From JADGGM01 sp035277485 (GTDB lineage Bacteria; Gemmatimonadota; Gemmatimonadetes; Gemmatimonadales; Gemmatimonadaceae), in NCBI GenBank assembly GCA_035277485.1, contig DATEKK010000042.1:1-20474 (forward strand): a DNA stretch of 20,474 nucleotides. Direction: 5' to 3'. Positions 1 through 7,236 of the stretch are shown here, in pieces. Position 1 is the stretch's first letter, and each line of letters opens with the position of its first letter. The notes under the pieces were generated by a model, which worked only from the letters and a program-made list of their open reading frames with translations, was not told the DNA's origin and did not search any database. The translations under genes and the position numbers were made by a program.

Positions 1-1371
1 TATCAACTGGCTCAGCGCTTCCGGATCCGCGCCGAACATGCGCGTTTCGTCCAGCACCAGCATGCCAAGCCGGTCGCACGCATCGAGCAGCTCGGGGGCC
101 GGCGGATTGTGCGACGTGCGATACGCATTGGCGCCCATCGCCTTGAGGCGCTCGATCCGGTAGGCATGCAGACGATCGGGCAGCGCGGACCCGACCCCCG
201 CGTGATCCTGGTGATTGCACGTGCCGCGGATCTCCACGTGCTCGCCGTTCAGGAGCACGCCGCGATCGGGGTCGAACTGCACGGTGCGGATGCCGAACGA
301 CGTCTCCGTGCGATCGCACTCGGCGCCTCCGTTAGGCATAACACGCGTGCGCAGCGTGTAGAGGTGTGGCGCGTCGGGCGACCACAACGATGGCGACGCG
401 ATCCCAAGCTGTTGATCGACGTCGACCGAGCCCGCTGCCGGAATGGTGACGGGCGCCGATCGCGCAGACTGCACGACCCGGCCGCCGCCATCGATCACTT
501 GCAAGTCGACGCTGCACCGCGATGGGTTGTCGCCGTCATTGTCGACGGTTGTCGTGACGCGAGCGATGGCGGCACGTCTCGCACCATCCACGTCCGTATG
601 AACGAACGTGCCCCAACGCGCCACGTGCACCGGCGCGGTCTTCACGAGCCACACGTGGCGATACATCCCCGCGCCTTCATAGAACCATCCCTCGTGCTCC
701 GTCGCATCCACGCGCACGACGAGCACGTTGTTGCCGCCGTAGTTCAGCCCCGGCGCGATGTCCGCGGCGAAGGGTGCGTACCCGCTCAGATTGTGCGCCA
801 CCAGGTGACCGTTGAGCGCGACCACGCAATCGCGAAACACGCCATCGAATTCGAGCGAGATACGGCGTCCGAGGTCTTCGGCGGCGATGGAGAACGTCTT
901 GCGATACCACCCGATGCTCGTGTCGGGGTGCGCGCGGCCGAGCGGCTTGAAACCGTAGCTCGTTAGGCCGTGGTCGTCGACGAACGGCAGCTCCACGGCC
1001 CAGTCGTGCGGCAGGTTCAGGCGGCGCCACGACGACACGTCGAAGTCGGCGTGCGACACCGGCGCGAACAGCTCGCCCGATTTCGCAAACTCCTCGTCGG
1101 CGCCGTAGCCGAAGTCGCGCGCGGGATCGCTCGCGTGCCCCAGGTGGAAGCGCCAGTCGGTATCGAAGCGCAGGCGCTCGCGGCTCCCGACAGCCACCAT
1201 CGCCTCACCGCTGGGGCCCTCTGCGTCAGCCGGTAGCTCGGCCGCGGAGCCGGTCGCGCGCCCGGTCGCGGCACGCAGGCTGTCGAGCGTCGAGGGGATC
1301 CTGGCGAGGCCTAATACGGATGCGGCTCCCGTGAGCAGGGCATCGCGGCGAGATATCTTGGAGTCGGACAT
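1..1371 (-). CDS. Tat-exported glycoside hydrolase family 2 protein (beta-galactosidase/beta-glucuronidase-like), C-terminus cut by window edge
   Basis: The minus strand is open from the ATG at 1371 to the left edge (457 codons, no stop). The protein starts MSDSKISRRDALLTGAAS: the SRRDALL twin-arginine motif plus a short hydrophobic stretch indicates Tat export, as is common for secreted glycosidases. Residues about 65-240 fit the GH2 sugar-binding jelly roll (LNLPHDWAVELPF, GWYRKTF, FDGVFRDCVVALNG, WFYEGAGMYRHVWL). About 245-355 fit the immunoglobulin-like domain, and the TIM barrel begins near 365 with GTCNHQDHAGVG and then AYRTSHNPPAPELLDACD. Those last two motifs are typical of GH2. The catalytic acid/base and nucleophile glutamates lie beyond the window, so substrate (beta-galactoside, beta-glucuronide or beta-mannoside) cannot be fixed. 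No clear Shine-Dalgarno precedes the start. It is divergent from the acetyltransferase gene on the right. Family assignment is firm; specificity is not. Confidence 0.9.
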   Translation of the reverse strand, partial: MSDSKISRRDALLTGAASVLGLARIPSTLDSLRAATGRATGSAAELPADAEGPSGEAMVAVGSRERLRFDTDWRFHLGHASDPARDFGYGADEEFAKSGELFAPVSHADFDVSSWRRLNLPHDWAVELPFVDDHGLTSYGFKPLGRAHPDTSIGWYRKTFSIAAEDLGRRISLEFDGVFRDCVVALNGHLVAHNLSGYAPFAADIAPGLNYGGNNVLVVRVDATEHEGWFYEGAGMYRHVWLVKTAPVHVARWGTFVHTDVDGARRAAIARVTTTVDNDGDNPSRCSVDLQVIDGGGRVVQSARSAPVTIPAAGSVDVDQQLGIASPSLWSPDAPHLYTLRTRVMPNGGAECDRTETSFGIRTVQFDPDRGVLLNGEHVEIRGTCNHQDHAGVGSALPDRLHAYRIERLKAMGANAYRTSHNPPAPELLDACDRLGMLVLDETRMFGADPEALSQLI

Positions 1372-1461
1372 GGGTACGAGTGGTTGGACGCGACGCATAA
1401 CTTTCACCGGATACGTGACGCTGACAAGCAGCCGACGGACCACTCGCTCACGGACGCATTG

Positions 1462-2064
1462 ATGATCCCCGACGGAGAGTCGCGAGCGCGCGCGGGCCCC
1501 GACCGCCTAACGAATGGCTGGTCCGCGGCGATTCGCGTGGCGACCATGCAAGAGGTCCCCGCGCTCAATGCGCTGATCGCGGAATCCGCTCGCGGGTTGA
1601 GCGCCGGGTACTATACACCGGCGCAGGTGGACGCGCTGGTGATGCACGTCTTTGGTGTGGACACGAATCTCATCGCCGACGGCACGTATTACGTGATCGA
1701 TGCACCTGATGGCGCGCCCGTGGCTGCCGGCGGATGGAGCGCGCGACGCGCACTCTACGGCGGCGACCAGATGGCGTCGCATGCAACGGACGATGCCCGC
1801 CTCGATCCCGCGACCGAGGCGGCGAAGATTCGTGCGTTCTTCGTACACCCGGCATTTGCGCGACGCGGACTCGCGCGACGACTTTACACAGCGTGCGCAG
1901 ATGCCACGCGGGCGGCGGGCTTTCGCCGGCTCGAGCTCATGGCGACGCTTCCGGGCGAACCGCTCTACCTCGCACTCGGCTTCGGCGCAGTCGAGCGCAT
2001 TCAGGCGACATTGGCTGACGGCACGGTCGTCCCACTCGTGCGCATGGCGCGCGGGCTCGCGTGA
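1462..2064 (+). CDS. GNAT family N-acetyltransferase
   Basis: A 200-residue protein with the GNAT fold. It has an N-terminal IRVATMQEVPALNALI strand-helix, then the acetyl-CoA-binding segment IRAFFVHPAFARRGLARRL (the R-x-x-G-x-A type pyrophosphate loop is RRGLAR), then ELMATLPGEPLYLALGF, the usual C-terminal strand. It would transfer an acetyl group from acetyl-CoA to an unknown amine; nothing here identifies the substrate. The frame is open upstream to an ATG at 1384. That start would leave only 12 bases to the divergent GH2 start at 1371, and the conserved fold begins well downstream, so I prefer the ATG at 1462. An ATG at 1543 is too far inside the first strand. None has a convincing ribosome binding site. 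The gene is followed by 41 bases and the ABM-like gene on the same strand. Confidence 0.82.
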   Translation: MIPDGESRARAGPDRLTNGWSAAIRVATMQEVPALNALIAESARGLSAGYYTPAQVDALVMHVFGVDTNLIADGTYYVIDAPDGAPVAAGGWSARRALYGGDQMASHATDDARLDPATEAAKIRAFFVHPAFARRGLARRLYTACADATRAAGFRRLELMATLPGEPLYLALGFGAVERIQATLADGTVVPLVRMARGLA

Positions 2065-2105
2065 CCACGGCATCACATGCCTAACGAAAGACAGGACGGT
2101 GACTC

Positions 2106-2423
2106 ATGATCGGACGTACCTGGCACGGCCGCGTGCCGACCGAAAAGGCCGACGCCTACTACACGTACCTGCAGCGTACCGGATTGTCCGACTACGTGAA
2201 GACGCCGGGGAATCGCGGCGTCTATGTGCTGCGCCGCACCGACGGCCAGGTCACGCACTTCCTGTTGCTCACGTTCTGGGATTCGCTCGACGCCATCCGC
2301 GCGTTCGCCGGCGATGAATACGAGCGGGCGCGCTACTATCCCGAAGACGATGAGTTTCTGCTCGAGCGCGAGCCGTACGTCAGCCACTACGACGTGCTCG
2401 GGCAAGGAAGCCGGCACCAGTGA
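2106..2423 (+). CDS. ABM-like (antibiotic biosynthesis monooxygenase-type) dimeric alpha/beta-barrel protein
   Basis: A 105-residue cytosolic protein starting MIGRTWHGRVPTEKADAYYT. It alternates a beta strand (GRTWHGRV), a helix (EKADAYYTYLQRTGLSDY), strands (GVYVLRRT, THFLLLTFW) and a helix (SLDAIRAFAG), ending in YVSHYDVLG. This is the one-domain ferredoxin-like pattern of the ABM/dimeric alpha-beta barrel superfamily. Members include small monooxygenases, heme-degrading enzymes and many proteins of unknown role; no cofactor residue settles which this is. AGGA at 2093-2096 lies nine bases before the ATG and is a plausible ribosome binding site. Its TGA stop overlaps the GTG start of the SIMPL gene by four bases, so the two are probably translationally coupled. 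Confidence 0.72.
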   Translation: MIGRTWHGRVPTEKADAYYTYLQRTGLSDYVKTPGNRGVYVLRRTDGQVTHFLLLTFWDSLDAIRAFAGDEYERARYYPEDDEFLLEREPYVSHYDVLGQGSRHQ

Positions 2424-3157
2424 GCGACGACCGCGGCGTGCTGCGCGCAGCCATTCTCGCCCTGGGACTCGCACTCGGCGGCCTTCTCGCCGGGAATGGA
2501 TTCGCGCGCGCCAGGGCGTCCGAGCGCTATGTGACGGTGAAAGGCGTCGCCGAGCGCGAGGTGAAGGCCGACCTCGCGATCTGGCCGCTCCGCGTGGTGG
2601 GCGCGGACAACGACCTGGCGGCGGCGAACAAGAAAGTGTCCACGAGCGTCGCCGGTGTCAGGCAGTTCCTCTCGCGGCACGGGATCGACACGAGTCAGAT
2701 CCAGCTCGCCGACTTTTCCGTTTCCGACGCCGAGGCCAGCCAGTACGCTCCTAACGCGCGGCCCGCGAATCGCTACGTCGTGCAGGAGATGGTGCTGGTT
2801 CGGTCGACGCACCCGGACGAAGTGTTGAAGGCAAGCCAGCAGATCAGCGAGCTGGCGTCGATCGGCGTCGCGGTGTCGGGCGGGTCCGGATACGGCGGCG
2901 GGGATAACGGTCCGACGTTCGTGTTCACGGGTCTCAACGCGCTCAAGCCGGCCATGATCGCCGACGCAACGGCGCGTGCGCGCGAGGCGGCGGATCAGTT
3001 CGCGCGCGACTCACACAGCGACGTGGGCAGCATTCGCCAGGCGTATCAGGGCGTGTTCGAGATTCTGCCGCGCGATCAGGCGCCCGGGATTTCGGAGTCC
3101 AGCCAGATCGCGAAGGTCGTGCGCGTGGTGTCGACCATCGACTATTACTTGAAGTAG
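2420..3157 (+). CDS. SIMPL domain (DUF541, YggE/BP26-like) exported protein
   Basis: A 245-residue protein from a GTG at 2420 that overlaps the previous stop as GTGA. Residues about 8-27 (LRAAILALGLALGGLLAG) form a signal peptide or N-terminal anchor, which places the rest outside the cytoplasmic membrane. The SIMPL domain spans about residues 37-245: ERYVTVKGVAEREVKADLA is the usual opening strand, followed by FLSRHGIDTSQIQLADF, YVVQEMVLVRS, and a C-terminal KVVRVVSTIDYYLK. SIMPL proteins (E. coli YggE, Brucella BP26) are periplasmic and form oligomeric rings; YggE has been linked to oxidative stress, but a molecular function is not established. A glycine-rich loop (SGGSGYGGGDNGP) interrupts the middle. 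One imperfect copy of the 7-mer (TCCTAAC) lies at 2749. Confidence 0.88.
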   Translation: MSDDRGVLRAAILALGLALGGLLAGNGFARARASERYVTVKGVAEREVKADLAIWPLRVVGADNDLAAANKKVSTSVAGVRQFLSRHGIDTSQIQLADFSVSDAEASQYAPNARPANRYVVQEMVLVRSTHPDEVLKASQQISELASIGVAVSGGSGYGGGDNGPTFVFTGLNALKPAMIADATARAREAADQFARDSHSDVGSIRQAYQGVFEILPRDQAPGISESSQIAKVVRVVSTIDYYLK

Positions 3158-3217
3158 CACCGCTGCGGCGTTCCTTGTCGGGAGGTCGAGTCGTCGATAG
3201 ATTGAGGTGTCGTAAAA

Positions 3218-3231
3218 CGATCTCTTGATCG
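3218..3231. promoter_or_regulatory. candidate operator of the antitoxin-toxin pair
   Basis: CGATC-TCTT-GATCG is a perfect inverted repeat with 5-base arms and a 4-base spacer. It is partly overlapped by a second repeat, TCGT-AAA-ACGA at 3210-3220, and followed by GATCGATC. It lies 13 bases before the antitoxin start in a short, AT-richer gap. AbrB/MazE-type antitoxins generally bind palindromes at their own promoter and repress it together with the toxin, so autoregulation here is an inference. The arms are short and chance occurrence is possible. The GAGG at 3235-3238, five bases before the GTG, is a good ribosome binding site. Confidence 0.3.
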
Positions 3232-3243
3232 ATCGAGGTTCCG

Positions 3244-3450
3244 GTGGACACGGTCACGATCTCGCCCAAATTCCAGGTTGTCATTCCCCGGGAGATCCGG
3301 GAACGGCTCGGGCTCGAGGCCGGCCAGCAGGTGCGCGCCTTCGCGTACGAAAACCGGATCGAGTTCATTCCCGTGCGGCCCCTTAAGCGCATGCGAGGGT
3401 TCCTGCGGGGCATCGACACCACGGTCCGGCGCGACCGCGACCGCGTGTGA
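3244..3450 (+). CDS. AbrB/MazE/VapB-family antitoxin
   Basis: A 68-residue protein from a GTG at 3244, preceded by GAGG with 5-base spacing. The first 45 residues form a swapped-hairpin AbrB-like DNA-binding domain: VTISPKFQVVIPREIRERLGL is the characteristic strand-PxxIR-helix pattern, followed by AGQQVRAFAYENRIEFIPV. The basic C-terminal tail (LKRMRGFLRGIDTTVRRDRDRV) would be the segment that wraps and inhibits the toxin. It should dimerise, bind its own promoter and neutralise the PIN toxin downstream, whose GTG start overlaps this stop as GTGA. Role in the pair is well supported by family and gene order; activity is untested. Confidence 0.88.
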   Translation: MDTVTISPKFQVVIPREIRERLGLEAGQQVRAFAYENRIEFIPVRPLKRMRGFLRGIDTTVRRDRDRV

Positions 3451-3851
3451 TCGCGCCGGCCAAGCGGACCAACGTGGTGGATTCATCTGCCTGGCTCGCG
3501 TATTTCGCCGACGAGCCCGGCGCCGCCCATTTCGCGGCTGCCATCGAGGCCGTCGACCGACTGATCGTCCCGTCCGTGTGTCTCCTCGAAGTCTTCAAAG
3601 TCGTCCTGAGGCAGCGCGGCGAAGGCGAGGCTCTGCAAGCGGTCGCCCTCATGCAGCAAGGCAAAGTCATCGATCTCGACGCGACGCTAGCGATCGCGGC
3701 GGCGTCGGCCGGTGTTTCACACAAACTGCCGCTGGCCGACAGCGTCGTGTACGCGACCGCGCAGGCCGCGGGCGCTGTGCTCTGGACGCAGGACGACGAC
3801 TTCGACGGGCTTCCAGACGTCGAGTACGTCGCGAGGTCGGGCAGCAAGTAG
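3447..3851 (+). CDS. VapC-like PIN-domain ribonuclease toxin
   Basis: A 134-residue PIN-domain protein whose GTG start overlaps the antitoxin stop by four bases. The acidic metal-binding residues of PIN nucleases are in place: D12 in NVVDSSAWLAYF, E48 in VCLLEVFKV, D98 in LPLADSVVYATA and the DDD at 116-118 in WTQDDDFDGL. VapC toxins cut specific RNAs (tRNA or rRNA) with Mg2+ or Mn2+ and are held in check by the cognate antitoxin. The nearest relatives appear to be the PIN type paired with AbrB-like antitoxins. All catalytic residues are intact, so it should be active when released. The RNA target cannot be read from the sequence. No exact copy of the window-wide 7-mer falls in the toxin-antitoxin pair. 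Confidence 0.9.
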   Translation: MIAPAKRTNVVDSSAWLAYFADEPGAAHFAAAIEAVDRLIVPSVCLLEVFKVVLRQRGEGEALQAVALMQQGKVIDLDATLAIAAASAGVSHKLPLADSVVYATAQAAGAVLWTQDDDFDGLPDVEYVARSGSK

Positions 3852-3937
3852 CCGCTTTGGATACCTCCGGAACGCTGGCGACGCCCGTCGCGTCGGCGTA
3901 ATTTTTCGCGACCCTCCTTGGGACGCCGCGCCACACG

Positions 3938-6900
3938 ATGGACCTGCGGGACCAACTCCAGGACACGCTTCGGACCACGTACACACTCGAGCGCGAGCTC
4001 GGCGGTGGCGGCATGTCGCGCGTGTTCGTCGCCAACGAGCTTAGGCTCAACCGCAAGGTCGTGGTCAAAGTCCTGGCGCCCGAGCTGATGCAGGGCCTCT
4101 CGGCGGACCGATTCGAGCGCGAGATCCTGTTGGCTGCGTCGCTCCAGCAGGCGAACATCGTTCCGGTTCTGAGCGCGGGCGACAGCGCGGGCGCGCCGTA
4201 TTTCACGATGCCGTACGTGGAAGGGCAGAGCCTGCGCGCGCGGTTGGCGCAGGGCCCGCTGGCCATCGCCGAGGTGATGTCGATTTTGCGCGACGTGGCG
4301 CGGGCGCTGGCGTACGCGCACGAGCGCGGCGTGGTGCACCGCGACATCAAGCCCGACAACGTACTGCTCTCGCGCGGCGCGGCGATGGTCACGGACTTCG
4401 GCATCGCGAAGGCCATCGCCGCGTCGGCCACCGGTCCCCGCGGCGTCACGCTCACTCAGTTAGGCACTGCACTCGGCACCCCGGCATATATGGCGCCGGA
4501 GCAGGCGGCGGGCGATCCGAACACCGATCATCGCGCCGACTTCTACGCGTTCGGCTGCATGGCGTACGAGCTGCTCACCGGGCATCCGCCGTTCGAGGCC
4601 AAGACGCCGCAGCGCCTGCTCGCGGCGCACATGAGCGAGACGCCGAAGCCGGTGACGGACGAGCGTCCCGATACACCGCCGGAGCTCGCGCGGCTCGTGT
4701 CGCAGTGTCTCGAGAAAGAGCCGGGCGCGCGTCCGCGATCGGCCGACGAGATTCTCGCGACGCTCGACGCGATCTCGACCGGCGATTCGTCTCGCCAGCC
4801 GGCCTTGCCCGGCATTCTCATCGGCGGACGCGTGATGGTCAGGCGCGCGCTCATGGTGTACGCAGTCGCGTTCGTCGCGGTGGCCGTGTTGGCGAAGGCG
4901 GCCATCGTCGGCATTGGATTGCCGGATTGGGTGTTCCCGGGCTCGCTCGTGGTGATGGCGCTCGGGCTGCCGGTGATTTTGTTCACGGGATACGCGCAAG
5001 TCGTGGCGCGCCGCGCGGCGACGACGTCGCCGACGTTCACGCCGGGCGGGACGCCGAGCGTGCCGACGCACGGGACGATGGCGAACCTGGCGCTCAAGGC
5101 GAGCCCGCACCTGTCGTGGCGCCGGGCCACGTTAGGCGGAGCGTACGCGGTCGGCGCGTTCGTGCTCCTCGTGGGGGCGTTCATGCTGTTGCGTGCGTTA
5201 GGCATCGGGCCGGCGGGGTCGCTCCTGGCGCGCGGCAGCTTCACGGCGCGCGAGCCGGTGCTCATTGCCGACTTTGCCGTGCAGCACACCGACACCGCGC
5301 TCGGCGCCGTCGCCAGCGACGCCGTGCGCGCGGCGCTGTCGCAGTCCTCGCTGATTTCGCTCGTTCCGGCTCCGGCCATTGCGGCAGAGCTCCGGCGTAT
5401 GGAGCGCCCGCCCAACACGCGCCTCGATCTCTCCACCGCGCGCGAGATGGCGCAACGCGAAGGGGTGAAGGCGGTCGTGGATGGCGAGGTGACGGGCGTC
5501 GGGACGGGCTACATCGTCTCCCTTCGGTTAGTCAGCGCGGACTCGGGGCTCGAGCTGGCGTCGTTTCGTGAATCCGGCGACGGGCCGCGCGGGCTGATCG
5601 ACGCGACCGACAAACTGGCGAGGGAGCTGCGCGGAAAAATCGGCGAGTCGCTGCGCAGTGTGCAGGCGAGCCCGCCGCTCGCGCAGGCAACGACGGCGTC
5701 GCTCGAGGCGCTCCGCCTGTTCAGTCAAGCGGAGCGCGCGAATGGAAGCGAAAACATTTTGGCGGCGACGCAGTTCGCGCGGCAAGCGGTCGCGGTCGAC
5801 TCGAACTTCGCATCCGCGTGGCGCTTGCTTGCGGTAACGATCGGCAATTCGAACGGGTCGCGCGATGAACAGGATTCGGCGATCGAGCACGCATATCGGC
5901 TGCGCGATCGCCTGCCCGAGATGGAGCGCCTCCAAACGGAGGCCTATTATTTCCACGAGGGTCCGCATCAGGATCGCGCGCGCGCTCTCGCTGCGTACAT
6001 GGCGCTCGTGCAGCGCGGCGATTCGAGCGTGGCCCCCGTGAACGGCGGAGAAGTGTTGCGAAGCGAACGTGCCTATGCGCGCGCGGAATCGCTCGACGCC
6101 ATCGCGGTCAGGAAAAGCGCGCAGCCGGGCGTCGCGCTCGGCAACACGATCGAGCTGGATCTCGACCAGGGCGACCTGCAGGCCGCCGAGAGAACGGAGG
6201 CGTACTGGCGACAACGCATGCCTGACGCGCACGGTCTTCGCCTGCATCAGATGGCGACGTTCTATGCGGCCGGTGACACCGCGGCCCTGCAAGCCCTCGC
6301 CGACAGCTTCGTGCGGAGCGGCGATGCGGCCTATCAACAATGGGGTCATGGCACTCGCGCCGCACTGAACCTGCTCCACGGCCGTCTTGCCGATGCGGAG
6401 CGCGAGTTACGCGAGCGCGCGGCCGTCCTGCCGCGGGCGGATGGCGAGCGCCTCGGCGATGCGCTGTCCAACGCGATCGTTGACGCGTGGTTCCACGGGG
6501 CGTCGCCTAACGCAGTGCGCGAGGTGAATGCGGCCCTGGCCGAGGTGCCCCTGACGCGGATTCCGCTCGCCGACCGGCCGTATTTCGATGCTGCTTTAGC
6601 CTATGCCGTTGCCGGCGATCCGAACACCGCCGCGGCGATTCTCGCGCAATTTCGCCGCGACGTGCCGGACACGAGCGCTCAGCGTCTGGCGGCTCCGGCG
6701 CTGCACGCAACGCTCGGCTCGATCGCGCTCGCGCGCGGCGATGGAAAGGCCGCGCTCTCCGAATTCCGTCAATCCGACGTCTGGTACGACGGCCTCCCGT
6801 CGAGCGAATGCGCGCCGTGTATTCATTTCCTGCTCGCACGCGCCTTCGATGCGTCGATGCAGTCCGATTCCGCGATCGCGGAGTACCAGGCGTACCTCGC

Positions 6901-7153
6901 GACGCCGTTTTGGTCAAAGCTCGTCGGCGGCGGTGGCGCTCAGATCGGATTCAGCGACGCTATCGTGCTGGCCGGGATCCACAAGCGGTTAGGCGAGCTG
7001 TACGAGGCGAAGGGTGACCGCGCGAAGGCAGCGTCGCACTACGCGGCGTTCATCCAGCTCTGGAAGAACGCGGATCCCGAACTGCAGCCCCAGGTGGCGG
7101 ACGTTAGGCGGCGGCTGGCGCGGTTGGGCGACACCGAGGCGCGGCGGAACTAG
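3938..7153 (+). CDS. Kinase 1: membrane Ser/Thr protein kinase with external TolB-like/TPR region
   Basis: A 1071-residue protein. The N-terminal kinase domain (about 15-275) is complete: glycine loop LGGGGMSRVF, lysine K44, E62 in FEREILL, catalytic HRDIKPDNVLL (D136, N141), DFG at 153-155 and GTPAYMAPEQ. Three membrane spans follow (about 304-322, 332-353, 402-421), which puts the C-terminal 650 residues outside. That part begins with a TolB N-terminal-like fold (EPVLIADFAV, VKAVVDGEVTGVG, YIVSLRLVSADSGLEL) and continues as degenerate TPR helices to the end. It carries a CxxC pair at C958/C961. The likely role is sensing an external signal and phosphorylating cytoplasmic proteins. Kinase 3 (12861-9778) is a close, colinear paralogue. 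No clear Shine-Dalgarno precedes the ATG; an AT-rich TAATTTTT patch lies at about 3900. The gene holds six exact copies of GTTAGGC/GCCTAAC. Confidence 0.93.
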   Translation: MDLRDQLQDTLRTTYTLERELGGGGMSRVFVANELRLNRKVVVKVLAPELMQGLSADRFEREILLAASLQQANIVPVLSAGDSAGAPYFTMPYVEGQSLRARLAQGPLAIAEVMSILRDVARALAYAHERGVVHRDIKPDNVLLSRGAAMVTDFGIAKAIAASATGPRGVTLTQLGTALGTPAYMAPEQAAGDPNTDHRADFYAFGCMAYELLTGHPPFEAKTPQRLLAAHMSETPKPVTDERPDTPPELARLVSQCLEKEPGARPRSADEILATLDAISTGDSSRQPALPGILIGGRVMVRRALMVYAVAFVAVAVLAKAAIVGIGLPDWVFPGSLVVMALGLPVILFTGYAQVVARRAATTSPTFTPGGTPSVPTHGTMANLALKASPHLSWRRATLGGAYAVGAFVLLVGAFMLLRALGIGPAGSLLARGSFTAREPVLIADFAVQHTDTALGAVASDAVRAALSQSSLISLVPAPAIAAELRRMERPPNTRLDLSTAREMAQREGVKAVVDGEVTGVGTGYIVSLRLVSADSGLELASFRESGDGPRGLIDATDKLARELRGKIGESLRSVQASPPLAQATTASLEALRLFSQAERANGSENILAATQFARQAVAVDSNFASAWRLLAVTIGNSNGSRDEQDSAIEHAYRLRDRLPEMERLQTEAYYFHEGPHQDRARALAAYMALVQRGDSSVAPVNGGEVLRSERAYARAESLDAIAVRKSAQPGVALGNTIELDLDQGDLQAAERTEAYWRQRMPDAHGLRLHQMATFYAAGDTAALQALADSFVRSGDAAYQQWGHGTRAALNLLHGRLADAERELRERAAVLPRADGERLGDALSNAIVDAWFHGASPNAVREVNAALAEVPLTRIPLADRPYFDAALAYAVAGDPNTAAAILAQFRRDVPDTSAQRLAAPALHATLGSIALARGDGKAALSEFRQSDVWYDGLPSSECAPCIHFLLARAFDASMQSDSAIAEYQAYLATPFWSKLVGGGGAQIGFSDAIVLAGIHKRLGELYEAKGDRAKAASHYAAFIQLWKNADPELQPQVADVRRRLARLGDTEARRN

Positions 7154-7236
7154 CCGTTCGCGGCGGTCCGCACCGCATCGGCCGGAACAACTTGCGTGCT
7201 CGCGCCGTAGTATCCAGTCGGACCAACGGAGCCGCG

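Noticed and set aside
109..966. 285-codon open frame on + antisense to the GH2 gene
   Set aside because: It is the shadow of the minus-strand glycosidase, which shows clear family motifs; the + translation is Arg/His/Ala-rich with no recognisable domain.
1384..1461. Longer N-terminus of the acetyltransferase from the ATG at 1384
   Set aside because: It would leave 12 bases between divergent starts, and the added residues do not belong to the conserved fold.
7185..7213. Sigma-70-type promoter for kinase 2 (TAGTAT at 7208)
   Set aside because: The -10-like box has no convincing -35 at the right distance (GAACAA only), so it is mentioned but not annotated.
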